Source: Chloroflexota bacterium (lineage in GTDB: Bacteria > Chloroflexota > Anaerolineae > Anaerolineales > VGOW01). Taken from it: 64,000 nucleotides of DNA. How positions within the stretch are numbered: the first letter of the stretch is position 1; each line of letters opens with the position of its first letter. The notes below the pieces were generated by a model. The model searched no databases, was not told where the DNA came from, and was given only the letters and a program-made list of their open reading frames with translations. Positions 25,459 through 35,417 of the stretch are shown here, piece by piece. The stretch spans positions 1 through 64,000 of the forward strand of contig JACRBQ010000063.1 of the NCBI GenBank assembly GCA_016213135.1. The letters are read 5' to 3'. Made by a program: the position numbers and the translations under genes.

Positions 25459-26761
25459 CTTGCTGTTGGACACGGTGATCGCGCTGGGGTTGATCGGCGT
25501 GGATGGATGGCTGGCGGCGGCGCGGTCGGCGTTTTTGAATGCGCGCCGCGCGCGGCTGGAGCAAATGGTGGAAGCCCGGGAGGCGGGGGCGGTGCTGGCT
25601 CTGCGGGTGGCACAGGATGCCACCCCGCTCGTGGCAACCATCCGCCTGGCCCAGACGCTGTGCCGGTTTTTTGTAGCCGGGGTGGCCACGTTTGTGTTTG
25701 CGCCGCCGCTGGCAAACGTGCTGGCGGTGGCGCCGGGGTTGGCGCCGCAGGCCACGGCGCTGGCGGTGGTGATCATCGCCGGGGGCGCGGCCATCGTAGT
25801 CGTCGTGTGGGTGGAGATGGTGCCCGAGGCGCTGGTGCTGCCGCAGGCGGAACGATGGGCCATCCGGTTTGCGCCGCTGGTGTCGGCCTTGGAATGGGCG
25901 TTTGCGCCGCTGGTGCGGTTGGCGTCGTGGGCCTCGGGGCTTATCGCGCTGCCGCTGGGCGGGCAAGCGCCCCAGGTGGTCACCGAAGAAGAGATCAAAA
26001 CGATGGTGGACGCCGGGGAGGAGGGCGGGGCCATCGAAGAGGAAGAGAAGGAGATGATCTACTCCATCTTCCAATTCGCCGACACGCTGGCCCGCGAGGT
26101 GATGGTGCCGCGCATCGACGTGACGGCGCTGGATGTGGCGATGCCCTACGCCGAGGCCATCGAGGCGGTGCTGTCGGCGGGCCACAGCCGCATTCCGGTT
26201 TACAGCGGCACGATTGATAACGTGATCGGGCTGCTGTACGCCAAGGATTTGCTGCGGGTGTGGCACGAGGGCGGCGCGCAGCGCACGCTGCAATCGCTGC
26301 TGCGGCCGGCCCATTTTGTGCCGGAGGCCAAAACGCTGGACAAGCTGCTGGCCGAGATGTTGCAGCAACGCATCCACATGGCCGTGGTGGTGGACGAATA
26401 CGGAGGCACGGCGGGGCTGGTGACGCTGGAGGACATCGTCGAGGAGATCGTCGGCGAGATTCGTGATGAGTACGACGCGGCCGAGGAGCTGCCCTTCCAG
26501 AAAGTGGCCGAGGGCGAGTATATTTTCGACGGCGGCATCAACCTCGACGATGTGAACGAATTGCTGGACGCCCGTTTGCCGAACGAGGATGTGGATACGC
26601 TGGCCGGATACATCTACGGCCAGTTGGGCCGCGTGCCGGCCACCGGCGACGTGGTGACTGCCGAGGGGCTGGTGTTGGAAGTGCAGAGCGTGACCGGGCG
26701 GCGCATTCGCAAGGTGCGGGCGCGGCGCGTGCCGCCTGTTTCGGAAGACGCGAACTTATGA
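25451..26761 (+). CDS. CNNM/CorC (HlyC-type) membrane protein with CBS pair
   Basis: A family linked to Mg2+/Co2+ transport or resistance; old names call it hemolysin. Start at the ATG at 25451 (a GTG at 25448 is also possible), overlapping glmU by 8 bp. The 436-residue protein has an N-terminal DUF21/CNNM region with three to four membrane helices (about 1-170), the conserved acidic segment VTEEEIKTMVDAGEEGG, two CBS domains (about 215-330; REVMVPRIDV and VVVDEYGGTAGLVTLEDI) and a C-terminal CorC_HlyC domain (about 350-425, FDGGINLDDVNELL). It overlaps cdd by ATGA, so it is part of a glmU-corC-cdd unit. Confidence 0.93.
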   Translation: MDNLLLDTVIALGLIGVDGWLAAARSAFLNARRARLEQMVEAREAGAVLALRVAQDATPLVATIRLAQTLCRFFVAGVATFVFAPPLANVLAVAPGLAPQATALAVVIIAGGAAIVVVVWVEMVPEALVLPQAERWAIRFAPLVSALEWAFAPLVRLASWASGLIALPLGGQAPQVVTEEEIKTMVDAGEEGGAIEEEEKEMIYSIFQFADTLAREVMVPRIDVTALDVAMPYAEAIEAVLSAGHSRIPVYSGTIDNVIGLLYAKDLLRVWHEGGAQRTLQSLLRPAHFVPEAKTLDKLLAEMLQQRIHMAVVVDEYGGTAGLVTLEDIVEEIVGEIRDEYDAAEELPFQKVAEGEYIFDGGINLDDVNELLDARLPNEDVDTLAGYIYGQLGRVPATGDVVTAEGLVLEVQSVTGRRIRKVRARRVPPVSEDANL

Positions 26762-27156
26762 CTGACGACATACGCCAAACCTTAATTGAACGAGCCTTAG
26801 CCGTCCGCCGGTGGGCCTATGCGCCGTATTCGCACTATCACGTGGGGGCGGCGCTGCTGGCCGCGTCGGGACGAATTTACGACGGCATCAACGTGGAGAA
26901 CGCGGCCTACGGCAGCAGCATCTGCGCCGAGCGCACCGCGCTGGTGAAGGCGGTGTCGGAGGGCGAGCGGCAGTTCGAGGCCTTGGCCGTCGTCACCGAC
27001 AACGGCGGCTCGCCGTGCGGCTCGTGCCGCCAAATGCTGGCCGAGTTCGGGCTGGACCTGCGGGTGCTGCTGCTGAACGGCGAAGGCGCGGTCGTGCGCG
27101 AAACCACGCTGCGCGATCTGCTGCCCGACGCGTTCACGCCCGCCAGCCTGACGTAG
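26758..27156 (+). CDS. cdd: Cytidine deaminase
   Basis: Deaminates cytidine and deoxycytidine for pyrimidine salvage. The 132-residue homotetramer-type enzyme shows the substrate motif GINVENAAYG, the zinc and catalytic motif CAERTA (Cys ligand plus Glu proton shuttle) and the second zinc pair PCGSCRQ. Length matches the family. The ATG overlaps the stop of the CorC-like gene (ATGA). Confidence 0.97.
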   Translation: MTDDIRQTLIERALAVRRWAYAPYSHYHVGAALLAASGRIYDGINVENAAYGSSICAERTALVKAVSEGERQFEALAVVTDNGGSPCGSCRQMLAEFGLDLRVLLLNGEGAVVRETTLRDLLPDAFTPASLT

Positions 27157-27158
27157 GA

Positions 27159-27173
27159 GCGGATTGCATCCGC
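27159..27173. repeat. Short palindromic repeat after cdd
   Basis: GCGGAT-TGC-ATCCGC forms a tight hairpin 2 bp after the cdd stop codon. GGATTG words recur at 27176 and 27193, suggesting a small dispersed repeat. It has no U-tract. Confidence 0.5.
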
Positions 27174-27195
27174 GATGGATTGTGCCCGTGACGGA

Positions 27196-27223
27196 TTGCG
27201 CCTACAGCTTGTGACGCTATAAT
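27196..27223 (+). promoter_or_regulatory. Promoter giving a likely leaderless transcript of the nucleotidyltransferase gene
   Basis: TTGCGC (27196-27201), a 16-bp spacer and a consensus TATAAT (27218-27223). The ATG at 27231 begins 7 nt after the -10 box, where transcription would start. Confidence 0.65.
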
Positions 27224-27230
27224 TAGCCAC

Positions 27231-27923
27231 ATGACAGTTTTGAATTTGCCCCCCGCCATAGCAAAGATTGCGCCTGATGGCAACATCACTCCGCGCCAAA
27301 TGCGGCGGGTGATGATTGACATCAGCCTGCGGAAGCAGAAACCGGGAACCGGCAGCAGCCACGAATTTATGCGAAGGAGGACTGCCTTGAACGCCTGGCC
27401 CGATTTGCGCGAAATTCTCAAAGGCATTGACTGGGTGCTTATTGGCGGCGTAGCCACCCGCGCCTACATGCCGGAGCGGATGACGAAAGACATGGATGTC
27501 CTCGTCCGTTACAACGACGGCGAAGAAACGATTGAACGGCTGAAGAAAGCCGGATATAAAGTCATTTCTAAATTGGCAGTTCCCGGCTACCTTCTCCATT
27601 CCCCTGACGGAGTCGAATTGGATGTGTTGTTTGGGAAGTACAAGTGGCTGGAAGAGGCATTGGCCCGCCGAGGCTATGACCCCGCCGGCTATCCGGTCAT
27701 TGGCCTTCCTTATCTTGTCCTTCTAAAATTGGCCGCATTGCGCGCACAGGACACGGCGGATGTTTCGCGCATGGTCGGCTGGGCCGACGACGATACGTTG
27801 GCGCAAGTTCGCAAAATTATCGCCCGATACAGCCCGGAAGACGTTGGAGATTTAGAGTCGCTGATCTTCATCGGTAGAAAAGAGCAAGAGATTCCTCCCG
27901 ATACCGACACGAAAGCCGAATAG
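27231..27923 (+). CDS. Nucleotidyltransferase-fold protein of unknown substrate
   Basis: The 230-residue protein contains a nucleotidyltransferase-like fold: WVLIGGVATRAYM (about 69-81), the metal-binding DxD in TKDMDVLVR and a third Asp in VELDVLFG. This pattern is shared by AbiEii-type and MNT-type enzymes and by the DUF6036-like group. The role is not known; a toxin or tRNA/protein nucleotidylation role is only a possibility, and no partner HEPN or AbiEi gene is beside it. The ATG at 27231 fits a leaderless start. An alternative TTG at 27387 is preceded by AAGGAGG and would give a shorter protein containing the whole fold. It may have been inserted between cdd and recO. Confidence 0.7.
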   Translation: MTVLNLPPAIAKIAPDGNITPRQMRRVMIDISLRKQKPGTGSSHEFMRRRTALNAWPDLREILKGIDWVLIGGVATRAYMPERMTKDMDVLVRYNDGEETIERLKKAGYKVISKLAVPGYLLHSPDGVELDVLFGKYKWLEEALARRGYDPAGYPVIGLPYLVLLKLAALRAQDTADVSRMVGWADDDTLAQVRKIIARYSPEDVGDLESLIFIGRKEQEIPPDTDTKAE

Positions 27924-27939
27924 GGCAAGGCTTGCGAGG

Positions 27940-27945
27940 TATAAT
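27940..27945 (+). promoter_or_regulatory. -10 box (TATAAT) for leaderless recO
   Basis: A consensus TATAAT ends 7 nt before the recO ATG at 27953, and no Shine-Dalgarno is visible, so transcription likely starts at the initiation codon. A TTGCGA at 27933 is too close to act as -35. Confidence 0.6.
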
Positions 27946-27952
27946 CCTCGCC

Positions 27953-28717
27953 ATGCCCTCGCGCGAGCGAACCTTTCGCACCGAAGCCATCGTTCTGCGG
28001 CGGAAAGATTTCGGCGAAGCCGACCGTTTGTTGACGCTGTTCACGCCCGAGGCGGGGAAGATCCGCGTCCTCGCGAAGGGCATTCGAAAACCCGCCAGCC
28101 GCAAAGCCGGACATCTCGAACTCTATACCCGCTCGATGTTGATGTTGGCCCGGGGCCGCGACATGGACATCATCACGCAGGCCGAGACGCTGCAATCGTA
28201 CCGCCCGCTGCGCGAAGATTTGCTGCGCTCGTCATACGGCTCCTATTGCGTGGAATTGCTGGACAAGTTCACGCCCGACCACGCCGAGAATAAACCGCTC
28301 TACGAACTTTTGAGCCGCGCGCTGGGCTGGCTGGCCGAGACCGGCGACCTGGCCCTCACCACGCGCTACTACGAACTGCAACTGCTGAGCATGGTCGGCT
28401 ATCAGCCGCAGTTGTTCCAATGTGTTGTGGGCGGGGAGACGATTGTGGCCGAGGATCAGTTCTTCAGCCCGGCGGAGGGCGGGGCGGTGTGCCCACGCTG
28501 CGGCCAGAACCGGGCGGGAGCGTTTGCCATGTCGCTCGCCGCGCTCAAGGTGCTGCGGTTCATGCAGTCCAACCCGTACGAGATGCTGCGCGATCTCGCG
28601 CTGCGGCCACAGGTGCACGCCGAGGCCGAGCGCATCCTCCAGCGCGTCATCGTGTATCACCTCGAGCGGCAGTTGAAATCCGTTGAATTCTTGAAGCAGG
28701 TGCGCCGCGCCGGGTAG
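27953..28717 (+). CDS. recO: DNA repair protein RecO
   Basis: A RecFOR-pathway mediator that loads RecA on SSB-coated single-stranded DNA and anneals strands. The 254-residue protein has the N-terminal OB fold (TEAIVLRRKDFGEADRLLTL at 10-29, then GKIRVLAKGIRKPASRKAGH), the central helical domain and the zinc-binding Cys set (QCVVGGE, CPRCGQN). The ATG at 27953 is preferred, seven codons inside the longest frame, because the protein then starts at the family boundary and the TATAAT at 27940 fits leaderless initiation. Its TAG stop lies inside a GTAGAGACGA repeat. Confidence 0.95.
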   Translation: MPSRERTFRTEAIVLRRKDFGEADRLLTLFTPEAGKIRVLAKGIRKPASRKAGHLELYTRSMLMLARGRDMDIITQAETLQSYRPLREDLLRSSYGSYCVELLDKFTPDHAENKPLYELLSRALGWLAETGDLALTTRYYELQLLSMVGYQPQLFQCVVGGETIVAEDQFFSPAEGGAVCPRCGQNRAGAFAMSLAALKVLRFMQSNPYEMLRDLALRPQVHAEAERILQRVIVYHLERQLKSVEFLKQVRRAG

Positions 28718-28760
28718 AGACGATCCGGTGGGTCGTCTCTACCCGCCGGGTCGTCTCTAC
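28714..28760. repeat. GTAGAGACGA palindromic repeat cluster
   Basis: GTAGAGACGA (28714-28723) pairs with TCGTCTCTAC (28733-28742), and a further TCGTCTCTAC lies at 28751-28760. The TAG stop codon of recO (28715-28717) is inside the first copy. A related palindrome sits in the NACHT-FGE gene at 6252. Confidence 0.85.
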
Positions 28761-28792
28761 GCGGCGGCGCTTTTGGAGAAGGTTTCCGACGA

Positions 28793-31750
28793 ATGACCCC
28801 ACCTCTTACGTTTCAATCCATCATCATGACGCTGGAGAAGTTCTGGGCCGAGCGCGGTTGTTTGATCTGGCAACCGTACAACCAGCAGATGGGCGCGGGC
28901 ACGATGAACCCGGCCACTTTCCTGCGGGTGCTCGGCCCTGAGCCGTGGAACGTAGCCTACGTGGAACCCTCCATCCGCCCCGACGACGGGCGCTACGGCG
29001 AGAACCCCAACCGCTTGCAGCAGCACTACCAGTATCAGGTGATCCTCAAACCCGACCCCGGCAACCCGCAGGAACTGTATTTGCAGTCGCTGGAGGCGCT
29101 GGGCATCAGTCCGCGCCAGCACGATATCCGGTTCGTGGAAGACAACTGGGAATCGCCGGCCATTGGGGCCTGGGGGTTGGGTTGGGAGGTGTGGCTCGAC
29201 GGCCAGGAGATCACGCAATTTACCTATTTTCAGCAGGCGGGCGGCCTCCTGTGCGACCCGGTGTCGGTGGAGATCACCTACGGGCTGGAGCGCATCGCCA
29301 TCGCGCTGCAAAACGTCAAAGGCTTCCGCGAGATTCCGTGGACGGAGTCGCTGTTCTACGGCGACGTGAATTTGCAGGGCGAGCAGGAGCACAGCAAGTA
29401 TTACTTTGAGATTGCTGACGTGGATCGGCTGCGGCAGGCGTACGCCATTTACGATGCGGAGGCCAGGTCGGCGCTGGCGGCGGGGCTGGTGTTGCCGGCC
29501 TACGATTACCTGCTTAAATGCTCGCACACCTTCAACGTGCTCGATGCGCGCGGCGCGGTGGGGGTGACCGAACGGGCCGGGTTCTTTGGCAAGATGCGCG
29601 GGCTGGCGCGCGAGGTGGCCGAGGCGTATGTGGAGCAGCGGAAGAGGCTGGAGTATCCGTTCTTATCCGAAGCTATTGCTCAGAAGCCAGTAGTCAGAAG
29701 CCAGAAGGCCGAGTTTAGCAATAAAGCAGAGACGCTGTTGTTCGAGATCGGAACGGAGGAGTTGCCAGCGGGGGATCTGGAGTCGGCGGTGGGGCAGTTG
29801 CGCGAGTTGGCGCCGAAGATGCTGGCCGAGGCGCGGTTGGCGCACGGCGAGCTGCGGGTGTTCGGCACGCCGCGCCGGTTGGCCGTGCTGGCCCAGGGGG
29901 TAGCCCCTCGCCAGCCCGATGCGGAGCGGGTGGTGAAAGGCCCGTCGGCGGATCGGGCGTTTGACAAAGACGGCAAGCCCACTCCGGCGGCGCTGGGGTT
30001 TGCGAAGAAGAACGGCGTGCCGGTGGAGGCGCTGGAGAAGCGCGACAATTACGTTGTGGCCGTGGTGCGCGAAACCGGGCGGCTGGCCGCGGAGGTGTTG
30101 TGCGAGGCGCTGCCGAAGTTGACGGCGGCGATCAAGTTCGACAAGACGATGCGCTGGAACGGGAGCGGGGTGGCGTTTTCGCGTCCCATCCGTTGGCTGG
30201 TGGGGATGGTGGGCGAGGAAGTGCTCCACTTTGAGTATGCCGGGGTTCAGTCGGGCAGCGTCACACGCGGGCTGCGTCCGTTCGGATCGCCGGAGATTCG
30301 GATCGAGTCGGCGGATCAATATTTGCAAATCATCCGTGACAACGGGATTGTGCTGGATGCGACGGAGCGGCGCGCGGCGATTGAGGCCGGGGTGACGCGG
30401 CTCGCCAGTGGGGCGGGGGGCGAGGCGTTGGTGCAGCCCGAACTGCTGGCGGAGGTGACCAATTTGGTGGAGCATCCCACGCCGCTGGTGGGCGCGTTTG
30501 AGGCGGAGTTTTTGGCGCTGCCGGACGATGTGCTGATTTCGGTGATGAAGAAGCATCAGCGGTATTTTCCGATTCGGAAGGGCGGGAGGTTGTTGCCGTT
30601 TTTCGTGGCGGTGCGCAACGGCGACGAGCAGCATTTGGATGTGGTGCGCGAGGGCAACGAGCACGTGATCCGCGCGCGGTTTGCCGACGCGAATTTTTTT
30701 GTGCGCGAGGACGTGAAGCGACCGCTGGAGGCGTATCGGGCCAAGCTGGGCACGCTGACGTTTCAGGCGAAGCTCGGCTCGATGTTGGACAAGGCCGAGC
30801 GCATTGAAAAGCTGACGGGGACGCTGGCGACGATGCTGGGGCTGAGCGGCGCGGAGAAGAAGGCGGCGCTGCGCGCGGCTCATCTGTGCAAGGCCGACCT
30901 GGCGACGCATATGGTGGTGGAGATGACGTCGCTGCAAGGGGTGATGGGGCGCGAGTATGCGCGGCGCAGCGGCGAGGCCGAGGAGGTGGCGGTGGCCATT
31001 GGCGAGCAGTATCTGCCGGCGCCGCAGTCGAAGATGGGGCTGGCGGTGGCGCTGGCCGACCGGCTGGATTCGCTGGCCGGGCTGTTCGCGGCGGGGCTGA
31101 TTCCTTCGGGAACGAAAGACCCGTTTGGCCTACGGCGGGCGGCAGTGGGCGTGGTGCAGCCGCTGATTGAGCACGGAATTGATTTTGATTTGCGGGTGGC
31201 ATTGCGGGCGGCGGGGGCCTTCCAGCCGCTGGCGGTGAACGACGAGACGCACAAGGCGCTGGGCGAGTTTGTGGCCGGGCGGCAGCGGGCGCTGCTGCTG
31301 GACGCGGGGCATCGCTACGATGTGGTGGATGCGGTGCTGGCCGAGCGCTGGCACGATCCGTATCGGGCGCGGCAGTCGGTGCAGGAGTTGGGCGAATGGG
31401 TGGCTCGGCCCGACTGGGCGACCATCCTTCCGGCCTATGCCCGCTGTGTCCGCATTACCCGCGATCAAAAGCAAACCTTTGAAGTCGTTCCCGCGAACTT
31501 CACAACGGATGCTGAAACGAAACTTTGGGACGCCTATCAATCTGTGCCGGCATTGTTGGAAACCGTGTCATCCGCTAACGGCTTCCTAATTGCCTTCACG
31601 CCCATCATTCCGGCCATCACCAAATTCTTTGAAGACGTGATGGTGATGGACGAGGACGCTCGGGTGCGCGAGAACCGATTGGGGCTGCTGCAGAAGATTG
31701 CGGCGATGGCGAACGGCGTGGCGGATTTGAGCAAGTTGGAGGGGTTTTAG
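28793..31750 (+). CDS. glyQS: Glycyl-tRNA synthetase, fused alpha and beta subunits
   Basis: Charges tRNA-Gly. Bacterial GlyRS is usually two genes; here the catalytic alpha part (1-about 290: [32 protein letters not shown]) and the beta part (about 318-985: [35 protein letters not shown], and the C-terminal anticodon-binding region with [11 protein letters not shown]) form one 985-residue chain. GlyQS fusions are known in several phyla. The junction (about 290-316) is encoded by four heptamer units at 29681-29708 ([14 protein letters not shown]). The ATG at 28793 gives the normal alpha-subunit N-terminus. It lies between recO and dnaG, a housekeeping block. Confidence 0.96.
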   Translation: MTPPLTFQSIIMTLEKFWAERGCLIWQPYNQQMGAGTMNPATFLRVLGPEPWNVAYVEPSIRPDDGRYGENPNRLQQHYQYQVILKPDPGNPQELYLQSLEALGISPRQHDIRFVEDNWESPAIGAWGLGWEVWLDGQEITQFTYFQQAGGLLCDPVSVEITYGLERIAIALQNVKGFREIPWTESLFYGDVNLQGEQEHSKYYFEIADVDRLRQAYAIYDAEARSALAAGLVLPAYDYLLKCSHTFNVLDARGAVGVTERAGFFGKMRGLAREVAEAYVEQRKRLEYPFLSEAIAQKPVVRSQKAEFSNKAETLLFEIGTEELPAGDLESAVGQLRELAPKMLAEARLAHGELRVFGTPRRLAVLAQGVAPRQPDAERVVKGPSADRAFDKDGKPTPAALGFAKKNGVPVEALEKRDNYVVAVVRETGRLAAEVLCEALPKLTAAIKFDKTMRWNGSGVAFSRPIRWLVGMVGEEVLHFEYAGVQSGSVTRGLRPFGSPEIRIESADQYLQIIRDNGIVLDATERRAAIEAGVTRLASGAGGEALVQPELLAEVTNLVEHPTPLVGAFEAEFLALPDDVLISVMKKHQRYFPIRKGGRLLPFFVAVRNGDEQHLDVVREGNEHVIRARFADANFFVREDVKRPLEAYRAKLGTLTFQAKLGSMLDKAERIEKLTGTLATMLGLSGAEKKAALRAAHLCKADLATHMVVEMTSLQGVMGREYARRSGEAEEVAVAIGEQYLPAPQSKMGLAVALADRLDSLAGLFAAGLIPSGTKDPFGLRRAAVGVVQPLIEHGIDFDLRVALRAAGAFQPLAVNDETHKALGEFVAGRQRALLLDAGHRYDVVDAVLAERWHDPYRARQSVQELGEWVARPDWATILPAYARCVRITRDQKQTFEVVPANFTTDAETKLWDAYQSVPALLETVSSANGFLIAFTPIIPAITKFFEDVMVMDEDARVRENRLGLLQKIAAMANGVADLSKLEGF
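29681..29708. repeat. Heptamer repeat forming the GlyQ-GlyS linker
   Basis: Four seven-base units CAGAAGC, CAGTAGT, CAGAAGC, CAGAAGG are read in frame as part of [11 protein letters not shown], exactly at the alpha-beta junction. The same CAGAAG/AGTCAGG-type heptamers occur between nuoA and nuoB. Confidence 0.85.
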
Positions 31751-31764
31751 CAAGCGGCGCAAAG

Positions 31765-31770
31765 TATAAT
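31765..31770 (+). promoter_or_regulatory. -10 box (TATAAT) upstream of dnaG
   Basis: A consensus TATAAT ends 10 nt before the dnaG ATG at 31781, with no Shine-Dalgarno between, giving a leader of only a few nucleotides or none. It would drive dnaG and rpoD. Confidence 0.6.
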
Positions 31771-31780
31771 CATCCTACCC

Positions 31781-33688
31781 ATGCCCGGCCCCGCTGACGA
31801 AATCAAAGCAAGACTCAACGTCGTCGAGATCATCGGCGAGACGGTGAAGCTGCGCCGCAGCGGGCGCACATACACCGGCCTGTGCCCGTTCCACACGCAC
31901 ACCAAAAACACGCCGTCGTTTGTGGTGTGGCCGGAGGACGGGCGCTGGCGCTGCTTCGGCCAGTGCAACGAGGGCGGCGATATTTTCAAGTTCGTGATGA
32001 AGAAGGAGAACTGGGGTTTCCGCGAGGCGCTCGAATATCTCGCCGGCCGCGCGGGCGTTGAACTCAAGCCGCGCACGCCGCAGGACGAGGCCCGCGACGA
32101 GGAATACAAGCGGCTGCGCGATCTGCTGGCGCTGGCGGTGATGTACTATCGCAACCTGCTGATCAATGCGCCGCAAGCGCAAGCGGCCCGCGACCATTTG
32201 CAGAAGCGCGGGTTGAAGCCGGAGACGGTGGAGGCCTTTGAATTGGGCTATGCCCTGCCGGCGTGGGACGCGGCGGCCAGGTTTTTTGCCGAGCGCGGCT
32301 ATTCGCAAAAGGAGATGATTGACGCCGGGCTGCTCATCCTCCGCGATGACGACTCCACCCGCGACCGCTTCCGCAACCGGATCATGATCCCCATCCGCGA
32401 CGGGCAGGGACGGCTGGCCGGGTTTGGGGCGCGGGCGCTGGACGCCAACGACCAACCCAAGTTCCTCAACTCGCCGCAGACTCCCCTCTTCAACAAAGGC
32501 GAAACGGTGTATGCGCTCGACCGGGCGCGCAAAGCCATCAGCCAGAGCGGGGCGGCAGTGCTGGTCGAAGGGTACATGGACGTGATGGCCGCGCATCAGG
32601 TCGGGTTCGCCAACGTGGTGTCGGCGATGGGCACGGCGCTGACGGAAACGCAGTTGCGGCTGATGAAGAAATATGCCCGGCGCATTGTGCTGGCGCTGGA
32701 CGCGGACGCCGCCGGAGACAAGGCCACGCTGCGCGGGCTGAGCGTGGCGCAGGAGACGTTCGACCACGACACCACGCCCACGTTTGACGCGCGCGGCCTC
32801 ATCCGCAACGAGGGCAAGCTGCAAGCCGATATTCGCGTGTTCACGCTGCCCGACGGGCTGGATCCGGACGACCTCATCAACTCTAAACCGGACGACTGGC
32901 AGCGCGGGGTGGCCGAGGCGACGCCGGTGGTGGAGTACGTGATGCGCGTGCTGACGGCGGGGCGCGATCTCGACGATCCCAAAGTCAAGTCGGAGGTGGC
33001 CGACGAGATTTTGCCCATCATTCAGGATGTGGCCGATCCGGTGGAACGGGATTCGTACCGGCAAAAACTGGCGCGGCTGTTGAAGGTGGATGTGGGCGCG
33101 CTGGCGCAGAAGGCCGCTTCCGGCGCCAGGCTGCCCGCTCAAAATTCAAAACTCAAAACTCAAAATTCAAAGCCCGGGGGCGATCGTTTGGAAGCGTACT
33201 GTCTGAGTGTGTTGGCCTGTCATCCCGATCTGGTATCACAAACCGATCGGCAATTGCGGTTGCTGGGCTTGCCGCCGCTGACGGCCGATGACTTTCTGGA
33301 CACGGATGTGCAGATCATTTTCCGGGCGCTCAAGGCGGCGCTCGATCAAGATCAGATCGATCCGCAGGAGCACATGATCGCCAATTTGGATGAGATGGCG
33401 GAAACGCGGGTGAAGCTGTGGCTGGCGGCTTCCGACGATGCGGCGGTGGCCGATCGGCGCCGGGTGGATGATATCATGCTGGCGGTGCTGAGGCTGCGCA
33501 AACGGAACATCGGCAGCGAATTGCTGGAACTGCGTTTCCTGCAGGAGGAAGTGCAGACCGATGCGGCAGTGTCGGAATTGTACCAATCTCAAATCGTGAC
33601 GCTGGTACAATCATTGCAGAAAGTGACGCAGGGGCTGGCGAAGAATTCACGGCGCATGGATCGAGTGGGCGACGCGGGGGTGAAGTGA
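31781..33688 (+). CDS. dnaG: DNA primase
   Basis: Synthesises RNA primers at the replication fork. The 635-residue protein has the N-terminal CHC2 zinc domain (C35, H38, C58, C62; LCPFH and CFGQC), the RNA polymerase core with a TOPRIM domain ([24 protein letters not shown]), and a C-terminal helicase-binding region (from about 467). The linker between core and C-terminal domain (about 450-465) is encoded by five heptamers at 33138-33172 and reads [13 protein letters not shown]. Its stop overlaps the rpoD start (GTGA), the classic dnaG-rpoD arrangement of the macromolecular synthesis operon. Confidence 0.96.
   Translation: MPGPADEIKARLNVVEIIGETVKLRRSGRTYTGLCPFHTHTKNTPSFVVWPEDGRWRCFGQCNEGGDIFKFVMKKENWGFREALEYLAGRAGVELKPRTPQDEARDEEYKRLRDLLALAVMYYRNLLINAPQAQAARDHLQKRGLKPETVEAFELGYALPAWDAAARFFAERGYSQKEMIDAGLLILRDDDSTRDRFRNRIMIPIRDGQGRLAGFGARALDANDQPKFLNSPQTPLFNKGETVYALDRARKAISQSGAAVLVEGYMDVMAAHQVGFANVVSAMGTALTETQLRLMKKYARRIVLALDADAAGDKATLRGLSVAQETFDHDTTPTFDARGLIRNEGKLQADIRVFTLPDGLDPDDLINSKPDDWQRGVAEATPVVEYVMRVLTAGRDLDDPKVKSEVADEILPIIQDVADPVERDSYRQKLARLLKVDVGALAQKAASGARLPAQNSKLKTQNSKPGGDRLEAYCLSVLACHPDLVSQTDRQLRLLGLPPLTADDFLDTDVQIIFRALKAALDQDQIDPQEHMIANLDEMAETRVKLWLAASDDAAVADRRRVDDIMLAVLRLRKRNIGSELLELRFLQEEVQTDAAVSELYQSQIVTLVQSLQKVTQGLAKNSRRMDRVGDAGVK
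33138..33172. repeat. Five-unit heptamer repeat forming the primase inter-domain linker
   Basis: CTCAAAA, TTCAAAA, CTCAAAA, CTCAAAA, TTCAAAG: five seven-base units with only C/T variation at the first base and one last-base change. Read in frame they give a seven-residue rhythm ([13 protein letters not shown]) between the TOPRIM core and the helicase-binding domain. Confidence 0.9.
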
Positions 33689-35409
33689 CAGTGACCAAGA
33701 CAACAAAGCCAATCCGAAAGCCCAAAGCGGTGCCCAGGGTGCCGCGCAAGAAGCGCGCGGCGGCGCCGCAAACGGGCGAGACGCCCGAGCAGGCGACGGC
33801 CGCCCCTAGCATGACGCAGGCGCTGCTGGATGTCGCTCGCAAAGCGCGCGTGCGAGAAGTGATCGATGGGGCTGACGCCGAGGACGAGGCGGAGGTCGAG
33901 CTCGACGTCGACGAAGTGGACGAGGACCAGTCGGAAGAGGATGAGCCGCCCGAGGAAGAGCTGGAGGAGATCACCGAAGACGAGGGCCTGGCCGAGGAGC
34001 GCATGGCGCTGGCCGGGATCGAGATGTCGGACGATCCCGTGCGGCAGTATCTCAAAGAGATCGGGCAGGTGCCGCTGTTGAATCCCACACAGGAGATCTG
34101 GCTGTCCACGCAGATTGCGGCGGCCAAGCGATTATTGGCGTTGCGCAAAGCGGAGATTGTGGCCGGGCGCGCGCCGGTGGGGGCGGGGGCGCTCATTACG
34201 GCGTGGGAGCACTTGACCGCCGGATGGAAGCGGGCGTCGGAAGATACGCGCCGCATGAAGAAGCCGATTGTGGATTTCGCGGCGCTGGTGGCCGAGGCCC
34301 GCGAGTTGCGCCGCGAGTGGCAGAGCGGGCGGCCGTCGGTGCTGCGTGCCTGGCTGGACACGGGCGTGTGGGGCAGCGATGCTTCGTGGACCAGAGTGGC
34401 CGAGCACGGGTTCGAAGTGTTTTTGCTGTTGTATGTGATGCCCGAGCATGTGCAGACCAAACTGGAAGCCGCCACCAAAGTCAGGCGCACGGCCAGCAAA
34501 AAGATCGAGGCGAAAATGCCGCTGGCGCGCACCATCAAGAGTTGGCTGCCCGACGAGGCCGAGATTGAACACGACTTCGCGGAGATTCACCAGCGGGCCG
34601 GGGAGGCAAACAAGGCGCTTATCCGGGCCAATTTGCGGCTGGTGGTGAGCGTGGCCAAACGCTACATCGGGCGCGGCATTTCTTTCCTCGATCTGATTCA
34701 GGAAGGCAATATCGGCCTGCTGCGGGCGGTGGAGAAATTCGACCCCACCAAAGGCTACAAATTCAGCACCTATGCCACGTGGTGGATCCGGCAGGCGATC
34801 AGCCGGGCCATTGCCGACCAGGCTCGCACCATTCGCATCCCGGTGCACATGGTGGAGACGATCAACCGGCTGATGAAGGTACAAAGGCAGTTGACGCAGG
34901 AATTGGGGCGGGAGGCTAGCGCCGAGGAAGTGGCCCTGGAGTTGGACTTGCTGGCGCCCGAGGATGTGCAGATGATCAAGGCCGCGCGCCGAGCCGATGA
35001 ACGTTTGGATATTGAGCTGGATCGCAAGCTGCGCCGGGCGGCGGCGAAGGTGCGCAAGATCATGCGCGTGTCGCAGGAGCCTATGTCGCTGGAGATGCCC
35101 GTGGGCGCGGAAGAGTCCAGCCTGCTGGGCGACTTCATCGAGGACGAGACCATACTGGCCCCCGCCGATGCGGCCTCGCGGCAGTTGCTCAAAGAGCAAG
35201 TGGCCAATGCGCTGTCGGTGCTCACCGAGCGCGAGCGCGAAGTGCTGGAGCTGCGGTTCGGGCTGGTGGACGGGCTGGATCACACGCTGGAGGAAGTGGG
35301 CCAGCATTTTAAAGTGACGCGGGAGCGCATCCGGCAAATTGAGGCCAAGGCGCTGCGCAAGTTGCGGCACCCCACGCGGAGCCGGCAGTTACGCGATTAC
35401 TTGAGTTGA
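33685..35409 (+). CDS. rpoD: Primary RNA polymerase sigma factor
   Basis: The housekeeping sigma-70 subunit. The GTG at 33685 overlaps the dnaG stop. The 574-residue protein has a Lys/Arg-rich then strongly acidic N-terminus (to about 110), region 1.2 ([17 protein letters not shown], about 116-132), a non-conserved insertion of about 150 residues (about 140-300), and region 2 ([40 protein letters not shown]). Regions 3 and 4 follow, with a helix-turn-helix ([35 protein letters not shown]). The long insertion is typical of primary, not alternative, sigma factors. It should recognise the TTGACN/TANNNT promoters noted here. Confidence 0.97.
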   Translation: MTVTKTTKPIRKPKAVPRVPRKKRAAAPQTGETPEQATAAPSMTQALLDVARKARVREVIDGADAEDEAEVELDVDEVDEDQSEEDEPPEEELEEITEDEGLAEERMALAGIEMSDDPVRQYLKEIGQVPLLNPTQEIWLSTQIAAAKRLLALRKAEIVAGRAPVGAGALITAWEHLTAGWKRASEDTRRMKKPIVDFAALVAEARELRREWQSGRPSVLRAWLDTGVWGSDASWTRVAEHGFEVFLLLYVMPEHVQTKLEAATKVRRTASKKIEAKMPLARTIKSWLPDEAEIEHDFAEIHQRAGEANKALIRANLRLVVSVAKRYIGRGISFLDLIQEGNIGLLRAVEKFDPTKGYKFSTYATWWIRQAISRAIADQARTIRIPVHMVETINRLMKVQRQLTQELGREASAEEVALELDLLAPEDVQMIKAARRADERLDIELDRKLRRAAAKVRKIMRVSQEPMSLEMPVGAEESSLLGDFIEDETILAPADAASRQLLKEQVANALSVLTEREREVLELRFGLVDGLDHTLEEVGQHFKVTRERIRQIEAKALRKLRHPTRSRQLRDYLS

Positions 35410-35417
35410 GGCGAGCA

